Below, one piece after another: positions 1 to 9,024 of a stretch of 35,183 nt of DNA. The translations under genes and the position numbers were made by a program. Positions within the stretch are counted from its first letter, which is position 1. Each line of letters begins with the position of its first letter. The notes under the pieces were generated by a model. It made no database searches and had not been told where the DNA came from. It saw nothing but the letters and a program-made list of their open reading frames with translations. This DNA is from Anaerolineae bacterium (GTDB lineage: Bacteria; Chloroflexota; Anaerolineae; J102), in assembly GCA_011371305.1 (NCBI GenBank), contig DRQW01000198.1:1-35183 (forward strand), read 5' to 3'.

Positions 1-1
1 C

Positions 2-373
2 TACGGCTCCGTGCTGGACAACCAGAAAGCCATCACCGTGCCCGGCACCTTCCTGCAGAACCGAGAATACATGGCCGTGTTCTACAAGGAGGGCTACACC
101 GACCTGGAGATGGAAGCGGGCCCCTACATGAGCAGCGTTTACGAAATGTCCCGGCCCAAGGGCCACCCCTACAACGAAATCGTGAACCTGTACGAAGCGC
201 CCTTCCCGGTGGGGATTTTGCACTACGCGTCAGACACACCCTTCAGCAAGGGGCAGAACCTGGGCGCGCAGAACCTCTCCTACTTCGGCATGGACCCCAC
301 CTACGCCACCATGGTCGCCATTCTCCGGCAATTGCTCTCCGCGGAGATAAAGCGAGTTCAAGGCCAGGGGTGA
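2..373 (+). CDS. C-terminal part of a nucleoside-phosphorylase-like protein (5' end outside window)
   Basis: The reading frame is open from base 2, so the gene begins before the window; 123 residues and the TGA stop are visible. I do not recognise the exact family. The order of an acidic 'DLEMEAGPYM' motif followed about 50 residues later by 'HYASDTPFSKG' resembles the purine/uridine phosphorylase fold, where a Met-Glu pair binds ribose and a later Ser-Asp supplies the proton donor. That is an inference from motif spacing only. The gene converges on the small membrane-protein gene on the other strand, with an inverted repeat between them. A GTG at 11 is probably an internal codon, not a start. 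Confidence 0.5.
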   Translation, partial: YGSVLDNQKAITVPGTFLQNREYMAVFYKEGYTDLEMEAGPYMSSVYEMSRPKGHPYNEIVNLYEAPFPVGILHYASDTPFSKGQNLGAQNLSYFGMDPTYATMVAILRQLLSAEIKRVQGQG

Positions 374-417
374 GCTTTAAGGTTAGCACTGCGCACCCAC
401 ACCTTCTCCGAGGTGGG

Positions 418-452
418 AAGGAGGGAGTCGCGCTCTCCGCCACTCCCTCCTT
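418..452. terminator. Inverted repeat between convergent genes, probable bidirectional terminator
   Basis: Two perfect 11-base arms (AAGGAGGGAGT at 418-428 and its complement at 442-452) enclose a 13-nt loop between two converging stop codons. There is no long T run on either side, so it is terminator-like by position and stem strength rather than a textbook intrinsic terminator. Confidence 0.5.
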
Positions 453-461
453 CTCAAGGAT

Positions 462-884
462 TTAGCTCTGCTCCTGCTCCTTCCTGCTACCCCAAATACG
501 GATGATGACGTAGGCGACCAACGCAAAAAGGAAGAACAGGAGCAACATCCAGGCCAGGGCCTGAAGGGTTTCGATGACGGTGCGATAAATCTCCAACACC
601 CAGCGTTCAATCGTCAGCGTGAGCTGAGGGGTGGGAACCGGTTTGCCTTCAGGTGTATATATCTCGGGTTGGGGGAGATAACGCTCCAGGTCGTAGATGC
701 GCACGCCGCCCGAAATGCCCACCACATAAATGGCAAACTTGATGTACTTGGCCCATGCCTGAGCCATATCGGGACCGACAATGCGTTCAAGAATGTGGAT
801 GATGGGCTTATCGAAAGCGCGAGCAACGAGATAGCAGACAACCAGAGCAACGATCAGGGTGACAATGAGCAAAGCAAAGAACAT
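462..884 (-). CDS. Small integral membrane protein of unknown function
   Basis: This is a 140-residue protein. It has an N-terminal hydrophobic helix (about residues 2-24), a more weakly hydrophobic central segment (about 48-62, 'IKFAIYVVGISGG'), and a strong C-terminal helix (about 108-131) followed by a charged tail 'RIWGSRKEQEQS'. The middle, about residues 65-100, is polar and Pro-rich and is presumably exposed. An AGGAGG ribosome binding site lies 6 nt before the ATG, which fixes the start. I do not recognise the family. It is separated from its neighbours by about 90 bp on one side and 218 bp on the other, so it looks monocistronic. Confidence 0.75.
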   Translation of the reverse strand: MFFALLIVTLIVALVVCYLVARAFDKPIIHILERIVGPDMAQAWAKYIKFAIYVVGISGGVRIYDLERYLPQPEIYTPEGKPVPTPQLTLTIERWVLEIYRTVIETLQALAWMLLLFFLFALVAYVIIRIWGSRKEQEQS

Positions 885-1102
885 GGTGGCCTCCTGGGTT
901 AATACTCAAGGTGGTCATCGAAGCTGAACCTCGGAGCTACGTGCGGAGCCTTGCGGGCTGCAGAAGTAGCCTCGAAGGGGCCTGGTGGCCCATAGCCCAA
1001 GGGGACAGTCTCGGACGTAAGGAAGCGAAAAACCCGGGTCTCGAAAAATGCCTTTGGCTTAATTTTAGCGCAATTGGATGATTTCTTCCACTCAATCAAG
1101 TC
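885..1102 (-). other. 218-bp leader/intergenic region with nested inverted repeats
   Basis: There is no convincing gene here. Around 933-973 nested complementary segments occur: GAGCTAC at 934-940 with GTAG..CTC at 966-973, and inside them AGCC at 947-950 with GGCT at 956-959. A further GC-rich run lies at 978-1000. If transcribed with the small membrane-protein gene this would be a structured 5' leader. No known riboswitch signature was recognised. Confidence 0.3.
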
Positions 1103-2647
1103 TTATCGAACCACGACGCCCCAATCAAAGCCAGCTTGCTGCCAGTTGGGCAAAGTCGGTCCAACGGGCAGCAGCCGTTCGGTGGTGAGATCATCCAGGT
1201 GCCAAAGGTAAATCGCCCAGTCCCCCTCCCGGTTTGAAAGTATCCCCAAAGTTCGACCATCGGGCGACCACACCGGTAAGCCGTCCTCCGCGGGGTGGAG
1301 CGTGGTGGGAATCACGATACCCGCCTGGACATCCAGAATAAACACATCCCAACTGTTGCTGCGCCCCCCCGACATAAACGCCACCAAGCGGCCATCGGGG
1401 GACCAGGTTGGGGAATGATCGGAGGGATTATCGGTAAGCTGGGTGCGTTGCAGAGTCATGGGATCGAGCAACCAGAGGCCGCAGTTTTCTCCCCCGCTTT
1501 CGCAGCCATGGAAAACGATCCGCCCATCCCGCGACCAATCGCCCTGCTGGCCCGGGCCCAGTTCCTCCACCGATCGGCTGGCTACATCCACCAGATAGAG
1601 ACGTGGGGATTGGTCCGCGCTTCGTTGGGAGGATGAGAAGAGCAACTGGCGTCCATCGGGGCTCCATCGCGGTCGGCTGTCATCCCCGCCCTTGGTAATA
1701 CGGCGAATCTCGCCATCGTTGAACCTGACGTAAAGGCCCGGTGCTTCGACGTCGTCCCGGCGGAACGCGATCTCACCATGCATGCCCCAGGCGGGTTGCA
1801 TGGCCTGGGGAATGAACGGCGCGCCCGGCGTGCGCTGTCCCAGGGTCCAGGCATGGATGGCATAGTACCCCGTAGTGACATCATAAACGGTGTAGAGGAG
1901 AACCTGAGAAGCTGCCGGCGTGGGCAGGGGCGATGGACTGACCATTTCCTGACACTGGGCCATCAGTTCCTGACGGCGACGCTCGATATCGGGCGTATCG
2001 GCCAGGGCCAGGACCTGGGCCATGCGTTCGGCCGCGGCGCAAGGGTCAGCCTGGGCCAGAGCTTCGGCTTCCTGCAACCATGCGGTCACAGTGGCTTGGA
2101 TGTGGGGTGAGGGCGTAGGGATAGGCGTGGGCGAGGGGGTGATGGGAGGCGTCGCGGTGGACGGGGGTGCGGGCGTCGCCTGCACAGACGCCGGTGTGGC
2201 GGGCGGCATGAGAGTGAGGAGATGTATCCGGCCGAATCCAGGTGGTATGGGCGTCGGGGTGGGGGAAGAGTTGAGCAGCAGGTGAAACATGGTCTCGAAG
2301 TGGGTTTGGGCTTGGGGGACATTCCCTGCCTTCAGTCGTTCTACGCCCTGCACATACTCCCCATAAGCTTCCTGGCCCAGATAAGCTTCCCACCTGCGCT
2401 GCGTCCAGTTCAGATTCCAGGCCCAAACCAGGGCCGCGCTCAGCCCCAGGATGAAAAGGAAGCCCAACAACATGGCCCGTCGCCGCGCCCGCCGCCGCTG
2501 GGCCGCGGGCCGGTAATCAATGTGGACAACGCGGCCTACGGCCTTCTCCCAATCGATCTCTGACCCGCAATGGTGGCAACGATTTTGCGCGGGCGAGATG
2601 GGCTTTCCGCATTGACTGCAAACGTACCGATGAGACACGAGCTTCAA
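1103..2647 (-). CDS. Zinc-ribbon, single-TM protein with PD40/TolB-type propeller
   Basis: The protein is 514 residues. It starts with a zinc ribbon (CSQC at about 10-13 and CHHC at about 24-27), then a basic stretch, one membrane helix (about 59-76), and a TPR-like helical stretch ('YGEYVQGVERLKAGNVPQAQTHFE'). A Pro/Thr/Ser-rich linker, a second helical segment and a C-terminal beta-propeller follow. The propeller blades show WSPDGR / WSRDGR / WSPDGRLVAF signatures as in TolB/WD40-like PD40 repeats. The likely topology is a cytosolic ribbon and an extracellular propeller; the ligand is unknown. The start is a TTG that overlaps the upstream kinase stop codon (TTGA), which suggests translational coupling; a GTG three codons later (2638) is an alternative. 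This zinc-ribbon plus propeller architecture is not one I can name. Confidence 0.8.
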   Translation of the reverse strand: MKLVSHRYVCSQCGKPISPAQNRCHHCGSEIDWEKAVGRVVHIDYRPAAQRRRARRRAMLLGFLFILGLSAALVWAWNLNWTQRRWEAYLGQEAYGEYVQGVERLKAGNVPQAQTHFETMFHLLLNSSPTPTPIPPGFGRIHLLTLMPPATPASVQATPAPPSTATPPITPSPTPIPTPSPHIQATVTAWLQEAEALAQADPCAAAERMAQVLALADTPDIERRRQELMAQCQEMVSPSPLPTPAASQVLLYTVYDVTTGYYAIHAWTLGQRTPGAPFIPQAMQPAWGMHGEIAFRRDDVEAPGLYVRFNDGEIRRITKGGDDSRPRWSPDGRQLLFSSSQRSADQSPRLYLVDVASRSVEELGPGQQGDWSRDGRIVFHGCESGGENCGLWLLDPMTLQRTQLTDNPSDHSPTWSPDGRLVAFMSGGRSNSWDVFILDVQAGIVIPTTLHPAEDGLPVWSPDGRTLGILSNREGDWAIYLWHLDDLTTERLLPVGPTLPNWQQAGFDWGVVVR

Positions 2648-3501
2648 AACCGCCGAAGGATGTGTTGGACCGCCCCGACATAGCCCCCACCAAACAGGCG
2701 CACATGCACCAGGAGAGGATAAAGGTTGTACAGGTCACGCCGGACTTCCCAAAAACCGGGGCGAATGCCATGCAATTCATCGTAGCGGCGAAAAAAGACA
2801 TCCCCGAAGGTGTGGAAGAGCGTGATGAACGCCAGTTCCATCTCCGGATCCGCGAAATAGATGGCCGGATCGAGGAATCCGGTAATGCGACCATCCTGCG
2901 CCAACACATTGCCGCTCCACACATCTCCGTGGATCAGCGCGGGGCGGGGAGGTTCATCCAACCAGCGATCCAGGTTTCCCGCCAACCGTTCCACCTCTCG
3001 CAAGGTTTCAACAGGCAATCGCCCGGCTTCATAGGCCGCCCGGGCCATGTATCGCAGTCGGTGATCACGAAAGAAAGCGATCCAGCTTTCGGTCCAGGGG
3101 TTCGGTTGATGCAACCCGCCGATGAGGGTATCGCGTTCCAGCCCGAAAGCGGGGGCCGTGATGGCATGTAGCTCGGCCAAGAGCTCGGCCGCATGGGCTT
3201 CGCTGCGCGCGTCGAAATGGCTGCTTCCGGGCAAAAAGGTCATCACCAAAAGGGACGCGTCGCTGTAAACGACCTCGGGCACGGGCAGGCGGGTGTGTTC
3301 GGCCAGATAGCGCAACATCCAGCCTTCTCGCTCCAGCACAGGCGAACTGGCCCGATCCACTTTCACCACAAACGCACGTCCGTCGCTGAGCTCCGCGCGA
3401 TACACTTCGCCCACACACCCCCCGCTGAGGGGGCTCAAATGGCTCACGGGCGTATCGAAAATCGTTGTAAGCCTGGTGCTCAGTTCTGCGTTGCTCGACA
3501 T
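2644..3501 (-). CDS. Fructosamine kinase family protein (FN3K/aminoglycoside phosphotransferase fold)
   Basis: The protein is 285 residues, the normal length for fructosamine-3-kinase/ketoamine kinases. It has a Gly-rich ATP loop ('LSGGCVGEVYRAEL'), a Lys in 'FVVKVD', the catalytic loop 'HGDVWSGNV' and the metal-binding 'LDPAIYFADPEMELA'. The 'W.GN' and 'D.E.ELA' forms are characteristic of FN3K rather than antibiotic kinases. The family phosphorylates glycated amines so that they break down, a protein-repair or sugar-salvage role. ATG 3501 is chosen because a -35/-10 pair (TTGCCA-17-AATAAT) ends 6 nt before it; a GTG at 3522 has no support. The downstream zinc-ribbon gene overlaps it by 4 nt, so the two probably form an operon. 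Confidence 0.85.
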   Translation of the reverse strand: MSSNAELSTRLTTIFDTPVSHLSPLSGGCVGEVYRAELSDGRAFVVKVDRASSPVLEREGWMLRYLAEHTRLPVPEVVYSDASLLVMTFLPGSSHFDARSEAHAAELLAELHAITAPAFGLERDTLIGGLHQPNPWTESWIAFFRDHRLRYMARAAYEAGRLPVETLREVERLAGNLDRWLDEPPRPALIHGDVWSGNVLAQDGRITGFLDPAIYFADPEMELAFITLFHTFGDVFFRRYDELHGIRPGFWEVRRDLYNLYPLLVHVRLFGGGYVGAVQHILRRF

Positions 3502-3507
3502 AGTGGG

Positions 3508-3536
3508 ATTATTCCACGCCACGACAAAAGTGGCAA
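3508..3536 (-). promoter_or_regulatory. Promoter of the fructosamine kinase unit, probably leaderless
   Basis: Read on the minus strand, TTGCCA (3531-3536) and AATAAT (3508-3513) are separated by exactly 17 bp. The ATG follows the -10 box after 6 nt, so the transcript would start at or next to the start codon. No Shine-Dalgarno sequence is present. The -35 box lies inside the left arm of the terminator-like hairpin of the gene upstream. Confidence 0.55.
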
Positions 3537-3571
3537 GTGTAGCCGAGTCAGGCCGACCACACTTGCCACTT
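3528..3571 (-). terminator. Hairpin after the secreted repeat protein, probable terminator
   Basis: Perfect 13-bp arms AAGTGGCAAGTGT (3528-3540) and its complement (3559-3571) enclose an 18-nt loop. The hairpin sits about 20 bp after the stop codon of the minus-strand secreted protein gene. On that strand it is followed by TTTTG, a short U tract. Confidence 0.6.
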
Positions 3572-3593
3572 CCAGACTTGTCATGGGGTGCGG

Positions 3594-6500
3594 TTACCAG
3601 GCGTCGATGATCATCCGCACAATATCCGCACTGCGGTTGCTTATGTACACTCGGTTCGTAGCAGGATTCACGGCCACATCGCCGGGATCACCATCCATGG
3701 CCAGGGTAGCCAGGGGTAGCAGGGTGGCGCCATCAAAGACGCTGAGGCTATTATCCGCGCTGTTGGAGACGAACACATGGCCCGTGGTGGGATTGGCCGC
3801 GAGGCCCACGCCACCTTGCGGCCCGGCTTCACCAGCCATGCGAGGCGCACGCTTGCCGAAGTCATATCCGGGCTTCACCTCGAAGGTGATGAGCACATTG
3901 GGATTCGGGCCTTCTTGCGTGAAGAGGTTAGGAAGCGGGAGATAAATGGGCTGATCCGCGAACAACGCCAAGGGATTGTCCGGATCGATCATCACATAAA
4001 GCTGTTTGAGGGTGGGATCGAAGGCCATGGCGAAGGTTTCGCCACCGGGGAATAGCCTGGTAACTTCCGCATCCGTCGCACCATTGAAGACCCGGATGGT
4101 ATGATCATCCCGGGTGCTGACATAGACCTGATTATCAGGCACATTCACCACAACATCAAACGCGCCCGGCAGATCGGGGATCGTTTTAAGAATCGCGGAA
4201 GTCGCACCATCGAGGACAGCCAGCTGGTGGGCGTTATGCAGGGTCACATACACCTTATTCGTGTTGGGATTCACCGCGACCTGGGCGGGCATACTGCCCG
4301 GCGGGAAGTTGACCGTGGCGATAACCGCGTTGGTATTGATGTCAATCACCGAGAGGGTATCGTCCGCGGTATTGGCTACATACGCCCGCTTGGTGGTCGA
4401 GTTCACAGCCACGCCATAGGGTTCCTGCCCCACCGGGACCTGAGCCAGGATCGTGTTGTCGCCGCCATTCACCACATAGAGACGATGGGTCGTACGGCTG
4501 GCGATGTAGAGACGGTTGGAAATTGGATCCACATCGATGGTCTTGGGATGGGGCACCGGGATACGGGGCGCCGGGGGCGTAGGCGTGGCCGTAGGCGTGG
4601 GTGTAGGCGTGGGCGTGATGGTGGGTGTGGGCGTGTTGGTTGGGGTCGGGGTCGGCGTGGGCGTAGGCGTGGGAGGAGGCCAATCACGCCAGACGATGGG
4701 CAGATAGATCATGCACCGATAGCCGAAATCGAGGTAGGTTGTCTGTGCATAAAGGACGTTATCGATCACAGGATTTGCGGTGGTCGCGAAACACCCGTTG
4801 GCCAACGCCAGGGTCGTGGTATAGGTCCCGATGGCGAGATCCTCCCACAAGATCTCGCCCGCGGCGTCAGTGACGCCCGCGCCCGATTCACCAAACTCAT
4901 TGATGTAGGTCACAGTGAACCCGGGCTGGTCCGGCTCGCCCGGCCCTTGGAGGCCGTCACCATCGATATCCCAGAACACATGAGGCGAAAGCGCTCCCAG
5001 GCGTCGGTTGGCAAAGGTCACTGTGCTGGTCATGGCATATTGGATGGTGGTATGCATGACCTGGCCGGATACCGCGACGGCATGAGGAGGCAGGGTTTCG
5101 GTCACCGTATAAACGCCGACGGGCCGACGGAGGAACAGACATTGACCGCTGGCATCGGTGGTACAGGTGTCCACATCGCCAAACTGGTTGGTCACTGTCA
5201 TGGCGACACCAGACCAGGGAGGTTCACCCGCATCCCGCACGCCATTGCCATTGATATCTTCGAATTTGAGGATTTCCAAATCGCCCAGGCGTCGATTGGG
5301 AATGACCACCCGGCCCATGCCGCTGTGGGGTACGGTGGTAGTGAACGTTGTGCCGGCCACGCCCTCGGCATAGGGTGGGAGGGTTTCGGTGACGGTATAA
5401 ACACCGCGCGGGAGATCCAGCAACATGCATTCGCCATCTGCATCGGTGGTGCAGGTGTCCACATCCCCGTACGCGTTGGTGATGGTCATAGCCACGCCCG
5501 ACCAGGGTGGCTCGCCCGCATCGCGTACTCCATTCCCATTGACATCTTCAAACTTGAAGATTTCCAGAAATCCGAGCTTGCGATTGGCAAAGGTCACCGT
5601 CACCGTCTGAAGGGGCTGGACCATCGTAGTATAGGTGTCATGGCTTGTGGGGATGCTGTTGGGAGGCAGGATTTCGGTGACGGTGTACAACCCCTCGGGC
5701 ACAAGCTCAAACAGGCATTGGCCGTTTTGATCGGTGGTGCAGCTATCGGTATCGCCGTATTCATTCTCATAAACCACGTTGACGCCGGCCCAGGCCTCTT
5801 CACCCGGGTCCTGCACGCCGTTGCCGTTGATGTCTTCGAATTTGAACACAGCCAGGTTGCCCAAACCCTGGTTCCCAAAGAGGACCGTACTCGTCACATT
5901 CGAAGTTACGACCACGGTTTGGACGCCAGGCGTTGTCAACCGATAGTTGATCGGCTCTGTTTCGGTAATCGTCCAGGTTCCCACACACACGCCAGGCCAT
6001 TGCACCGTGCCATCCGCGGCAGAAACACCCGTGCGGGTCATGCCACAGGGGGCGCTGGCGTCAAAACGGAAGCCAGCCAGCGGGTCTTCGCCCGGATCGC
6101 GCACGCCATTGCCATTCTTATCATGAAACTTGAGTACCTCGATGCCACCGGGGATGACTGCATTCCCAAACAGCACGGTGGTGGTCATGTTCTCCTCAAC
6201 CGTAACTGATTGGGTGTAGGGGGTCGTGGGGATGGTGCCATTGGGCACCACCTCGATCACCACATAACCGCTGGCCGCGCCCAACTGATGATAAAGGATT
6301 TCCCCTGTGCTGTTGGTTTGGGTAAGCAAGATGGTATCGGTGAAAGGTGGCGGGAATTGTAATCGGAAAATCACATCGGGCACGGGCGGCTCGCCGGGGT
6401 CCCTTTGTCCGTTCAGGTTGAGATCGTTGTATTTAAGGATGCGCAGCGCGCCTGTTTTGTCGCTTACGAAAAAGGTCACATACGCCCCGATCTCCTCACC

Positions 6501-6908
6501 CGATCCAGAGGAATAATCCACCTGGGCGATGTATTTCTCGAAAGGCACGTGGGGAGGGACGGTGTAGGTCACAGGTAAAGTATAAATGTACGTAAAGGGC
6601 CCCAATAACTCAGGCTGGGCGGTATAAGTCTCCTGAACAATGACATCGTTATCTTGATTGACAATGCTAAACACTGTCTCCATGGGCGGCGTTTGCGTAT
6701 CCGGCGTGATGATCCAAGTAATATATTCCTGTTCACCAGGCCGGATAAACACGGCCGGACCGGGCTTCACAGTCATCGTAATGACAGCATTCGGTTTGGC
6801 TAAGCTCACATACCCGATGCCAAACAATATTGCCATCATTCCGAACGCCAAGAGCACGCGTCCAAACGTCTGAAAGGGAGCGAATTTGCTTAACTTTGGG
6901 GGAATCAT
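3594..6908 (-). CDS. Large secreted protein: SdrD-B-like repeats, Thr/Pro linker, YVTN-type propeller
   Basis: The protein has 1,104 residues. A signal anchor ('VLLAFGMMAILFGIGYVSLA', about residues 17-36) directs export. From about residue 155 to 730 there are six repeats of about 95 residues, each with a calcium-loop motif of the type DxNGNGxxDxGE (for example DINGNGVRDAGEP) and a 'GxYTVTETLPP' strand. This is the SdrD B-like/Cna-B fold of surface adhesins. Repeats 3-5 carry a Cys pair in 'CTTDxxGxC', probably a disulfide. The sixth is degenerate (DIDGDGLQGPGE). A Thr/Pro linker (about 742-781) leads to a C-terminal propeller with YVTN-like blades ('KRAYVANTADDTLSVID', 'HVFVSNSADNSLSVFDG'). 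No LPxTG or membrane tail is seen, so it is probably released or held non-covalently. ATG 6908 has AGGAGGG 7 nt upstream and is preferred to the GTG at 6911. Confidence 0.85.
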   Translation of the reverse strand: MIPPKLSKFAPFQTFGRVLLAFGMMAILFGIGYVSLAKPNAVITMTVKPGPAVFIRPGEQEYITWIITPDTQTPPMETVFSIVNQDNDVIVQETYTAQPELLGPFTYIYTLPVTYTVPPHVPFEKYIAQVDYSSGSGEEIGAYVTFFVSDKTGALRILKYNDLNLNGQRDPGEPPVPDVIFRLQFPPPFTDTILLTQTNSTGEILYHQLGAASGYVVIEVVPNGTIPTTPYTQSVTVEENMTTTVLFGNAVIPGGIEVLKFHDKNGNGVRDPGEDPLAGFRFDASAPCGMTRTGVSAADGTVQWPGVCVGTWTITETEPINYRLTTPGVQTVVVTSNVTSTVLFGNQGLGNLAVFKFEDINGNGVQDPGEEAWAGVNVVYENEYGDTDSCTTDQNGQCLFELVPEGLYTVTEILPPNSIPTSHDTYTTMVQPLQTVTVTFANRKLGFLEIFKFEDVNGNGVRDAGEPPWSGVAMTITNAYGDVDTCTTDADGECMLLDLPRGVYTVTETLPPYAEGVAGTTFTTTVPHSGMGRVVIPNRRLGDLEILKFEDINGNGVRDAGEPPWSGVAMTVTNQFGDVDTCTTDASGQCLFLRRPVGVYTVTETLPPHAVAVSGQVMHTTIQYAMTSTVTFANRRLGALSPHVFWDIDGDGLQGPGEPDQPGFTVTYINEFGESGAGVTDAAGEILWEDLAIGTYTTTLALANGCFATTANPVIDNVLYAQTTYLDFGYRCMIYLPIVWRDWPPPTPTPTPTPTPTNTPTPTITPTPTPTPTATPTPPAPRIPVPHPKTIDVDPISNRLYIASRTTHRLYVVNGGDNTILAQVPVGQEPYGVAVNSTTKRAYVANTADDTLSVIDINTNAVIATVNFPPGSMPAQVAVNPNTNKVYVTLHNAHQLAVLDGATSAILKTIPDLPGAFDVVVNVPDNQVYVSTRDDHTIRVFNGATDAEVTRLFPGGETFAMAFDPTLKQLYVMIDPDNPLALFADQPIYLPLPNLFTQEGPNPNVLITFEVKPGYDFGKRAPRMAGEAGPQGGVGLAANPTTGHVFVSNSADNSLSVFDGATLLPLATLAMDGDPGDVAVNPATNRVYISNRSADIVRMIIDAW

Positions 6909-6973
6909 CACACAGCCCTCCTGTGGGGAAACGGGAACATGGAAATGCGGTTATGGCTCCACTGAATATCGTA

Positions 6974-7003
6974 TCTCACGCAAGTCCGTAAAGACGCCAA
7001 GGA
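6974..7003. repeat. Degenerate copy of the GACGC-type dispersed repeat
   Basis: The sequence beginning TCTCACGCAAGTCCG and running to AAGACGCCAAGG resembles, with several mismatches, the repeat that ends murD (23941-23970). It lies in the 5' leader of the secreted repeat protein. The remaining bases between 6909 and 7095 show no gene and no promoter I would defend. Confidence 0.4.
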
Positions 7004-7095
7004 GCATGCAAAATGGCAGGGAACCTCTTTTTTCCCGGATCTACACTCTCGACATCTCGGCAGTGAGTATTTTTTCAGCGAAGCCAATTATCGAT

Positions 7096-7135
7096 AAAAA
7101 ACGCTCATCAAAAGTTTCGGGGGACGTGATGAGCG
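7096..7135 (-). terminator. Intrinsic terminator of the ABC exporter gene
   Basis: On the minus strand CGCTCATCA (7127-7135 complement) pairs perfectly over 9 bp with TGATGAGCG (7102-7110 complement) and is followed at once by TTTTTT. It lies about 70 bp after the ABC transporter stop codon and insulates the secreted-protein gene downstream. Confidence 0.8.
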
Positions 7136-7203
7136 ATTGATTCGGGCGTGTTCTTGCAGAAATCCTTGCATGTGATGACGGATAAGGGACGAAAAAGTTG
7201 CGA

Positions 7204-9018
7204 TTAAACCTGGATCGGGGTACGGCTACCTGTCTGTACCTGCCAGAGGGCTGCATAAAGCCCATCCGCGACCAGGAGTTCGTCATGAGTGCCTTGTTCC
7301 ACAATCCGGCCCCGGTCCATGACAAAGATGCGATGGGCATTCCGCACGGTAGAGAGTCGGTGCGCGATGATGATGGTCGTGCGGTTCCGGGCGATCACGT
7401 CCAAGGAGCGCTGGATGGCTGCCTCCGTCTCATTATCCACAGAAGACGTGGCTTCGTCCAACACAAGGATGGGTGGATCTTTGAGCACTGCCCGGGCCAG
7501 GGAGATGCGTTGGCGTTGTCCACCCGATAGCTTCTGGCCGCGCTCCCCCACAACCGTCTCATACCCTTGCGGCAGTGCCATGATGAAATCGTGGGCCTCC
7601 GCGATTCGCGCGGCCTGGATGATCTCGTCCATACCAGCGCCGGGGCGCCCAAACGCGATGTTTTCTCGCACGGTTCCATGGAAGAGATAAACCTCCTGGC
7701 TCACCAATCCAATGGCCTGTCGTAGATCGCGCACTCGCAACGCGCGAATATCGATGCCATCCAACAGGATTCGCCCCCGTTGCACGTCGTAAAAACGTAG
7801 TAACAACTTAACCACTGTGCTCTTTCCCGCGCCCGTGGGCCCTACCAGTGCCACCGTGTGGCCCGCAGGAATGTGAAGGCTCAGGTCTTCGATGGTGGGC
7901 GGAACCGGGCGATCCGAGGATGCCTTCAAAGGATATTCGAAATGCACATGGTCAAAAACAATTTCCCCTCGTACTTGTTCCAGGGGTAAGGGAAAATGCC
8001 CATCGCGGATCTTGGGCTGCGTATCCAACAGATCAAAAATACGTCGCGTGGAGGCCATAGCCCGCTGATAAAGGTCCAGTGTGGCGCCCAACCGGGTCAG
8101 AGGCCAGAGCAAGCGTTGGGTCATGAACACAAGCACACTATACGCGCCAACCGCCAGCTCCCCATTCAAGGCCATTTTGCCCCCGTACACCAAAATCGTG
8201 ATGAACCCCACCACAATGATCATACGAATCAGCGGAATAAACGCGCTGCTAAAAGTAATGGCATCGCGATTTCGTTGCCGATAGCGATCACTTGCCGCGG
8301 CCAACCGGTTGCGTTCGATCTTTTCGGCCGTATAGCTTTTGATCACCGCAATCCCGCTGAGATTATTGGAAAGCATGGCCCCAATCAGGCCCACCTCCTC
8401 CCGCACTCGGGCATAACGTTGGGTCAGCTTTTTCTGGAAGGTAATGGACCCAAAGATGATAAATGGAATGGGCAACAATGCCAACCACGCGGCCTCTGGG
8501 ATCATGATAACGAACATGCTCCCCACCACCAACACCGTGGTCCCGATCTGAATGATGTCATTGGCCCCCACATCCAGAAAACGCTCTAACTGATTCACAT
8601 CGTCGTTGAGCACCGCGATGAGATCACCGATGGAACGATCCTCGAAATAGCTTAATTCCAAATGCTGGACGTGATCATACGCATCGATACGCAGCTCATG
8701 TTGGATATTTTGGGCCAGATTGCGCCACTTGACCTGATATAAATATTCGAACACTGATTCCAGCGCCCACAAGACCAGTGTCAACACGCCCAAGGCCAAA
8801 AGCTGCGCATCAACATCCACCACCCCTAATCCTGCCAAAAAGGAATCTTCCCGATTGACCACCACGTCCACGGCCATCCCGATGAGCACGGGAGGGGCCA
8901 GATCGAAAATTTTATTTAAAATCGAAAAGAGAACGGCCAGGACAACATCCCCGCGATAACCGCGGGCATAGCGCCATAAACGGCGTAAAGGGTGCAGGGT
9001 TGGGGTGGAAAAAGCCAT
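7204..9018 (-). CDS. ABC exporter, fused permease and ATPase (MsbA/multidrug type)
   Basis: This 604-residue half-transporter should act as a homodimer in the inner membrane, exporting a lipid or drug-like substrate. The N-terminal ABC_membrane domain spans about 20-325 with six predicted helices. The ATPase domain carries Walker [10 protein letters not shown] (393-401), the Q-loop 'LVSQEVYLF', the signature LSGGQRQR (497-504), Walker B ILVLDE with the catalytic Glu (517-522), the D-loop SSVD and the H-loop His in 'IIAHRLST'. All catalytic residues are intact. The length is usual for the family. Substrate cannot be read from sequence. It is divergent from a glycosyltransferase gene, which is compatible with export of a glycolipid or glycan intermediate, but that is inference. 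The promoter ends 6 nt before the ATG. Confidence 0.93.
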   Translation of the reverse strand: MAFSTPTLHPLRRLWRYARGYRGDVVLAVLFSILNKIFDLAPPVLIGMAVDVVVNREDSFLAGLGVVDVDAQLLALGVLTLVLWALESVFEYLYQVKWRNLAQNIQHELRIDAYDHVQHLELSYFEDRSIGDLIAVLNDDVNQLERFLDVGANDIIQIGTTVLVVGSMFVIMIPEAAWLALLPIPFIIFGSITFQKKLTQRYARVREEVGLIGAMLSNNLSGIAVIKSYTAEKIERNRLAAASDRYRQRNRDAITFSSAFIPLIRMIIVVGFITILVYGGKMALNGELAVGAYSVLVFMTQRLLWPLTRLGATLDLYQRAMASTRRIFDLLDTQPKIRDGHFPLPLEQVRGEIVFDHVHFEYPLKASSDRPVPPTIEDLSLHIPAGHTVALVGPTGAGKSTVVKLLLRFYDVQRGRILLDGIDIRALRVRDLRQAIGLVSQEVYLFHGTVRENIAFGRPGAGMDEIIQAARIAEAHDFIMALPQGYETVVGERGQKLSGGQRQRISLARAVLKDPPILVLDEATSSVDNETEAAIQRSLDVIARNRTTIIIAHRLSTVRNAHRIFVMDRGRIVEQGTHDELLVADGLYAALWQVQTGSRTPIQV

Positions 9019-9024
9019 AAAAAG

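Noticed and set aside
4570-4680. GGCGTG/GGCGTA short tandem repeats considered as an independent microsatellite or recombination site
   Set aside because: They encode the Thr/Pro linker of the secreted protein and are explained by that.
4101-6209. 702-codon open frame opposite the secreted repeat protein
   Set aside because: It is the antisense shadow of a repetitive coding region; its composition (His/Arg/Gly-rich) and lack of domains or a ribosome site argue against a gene.
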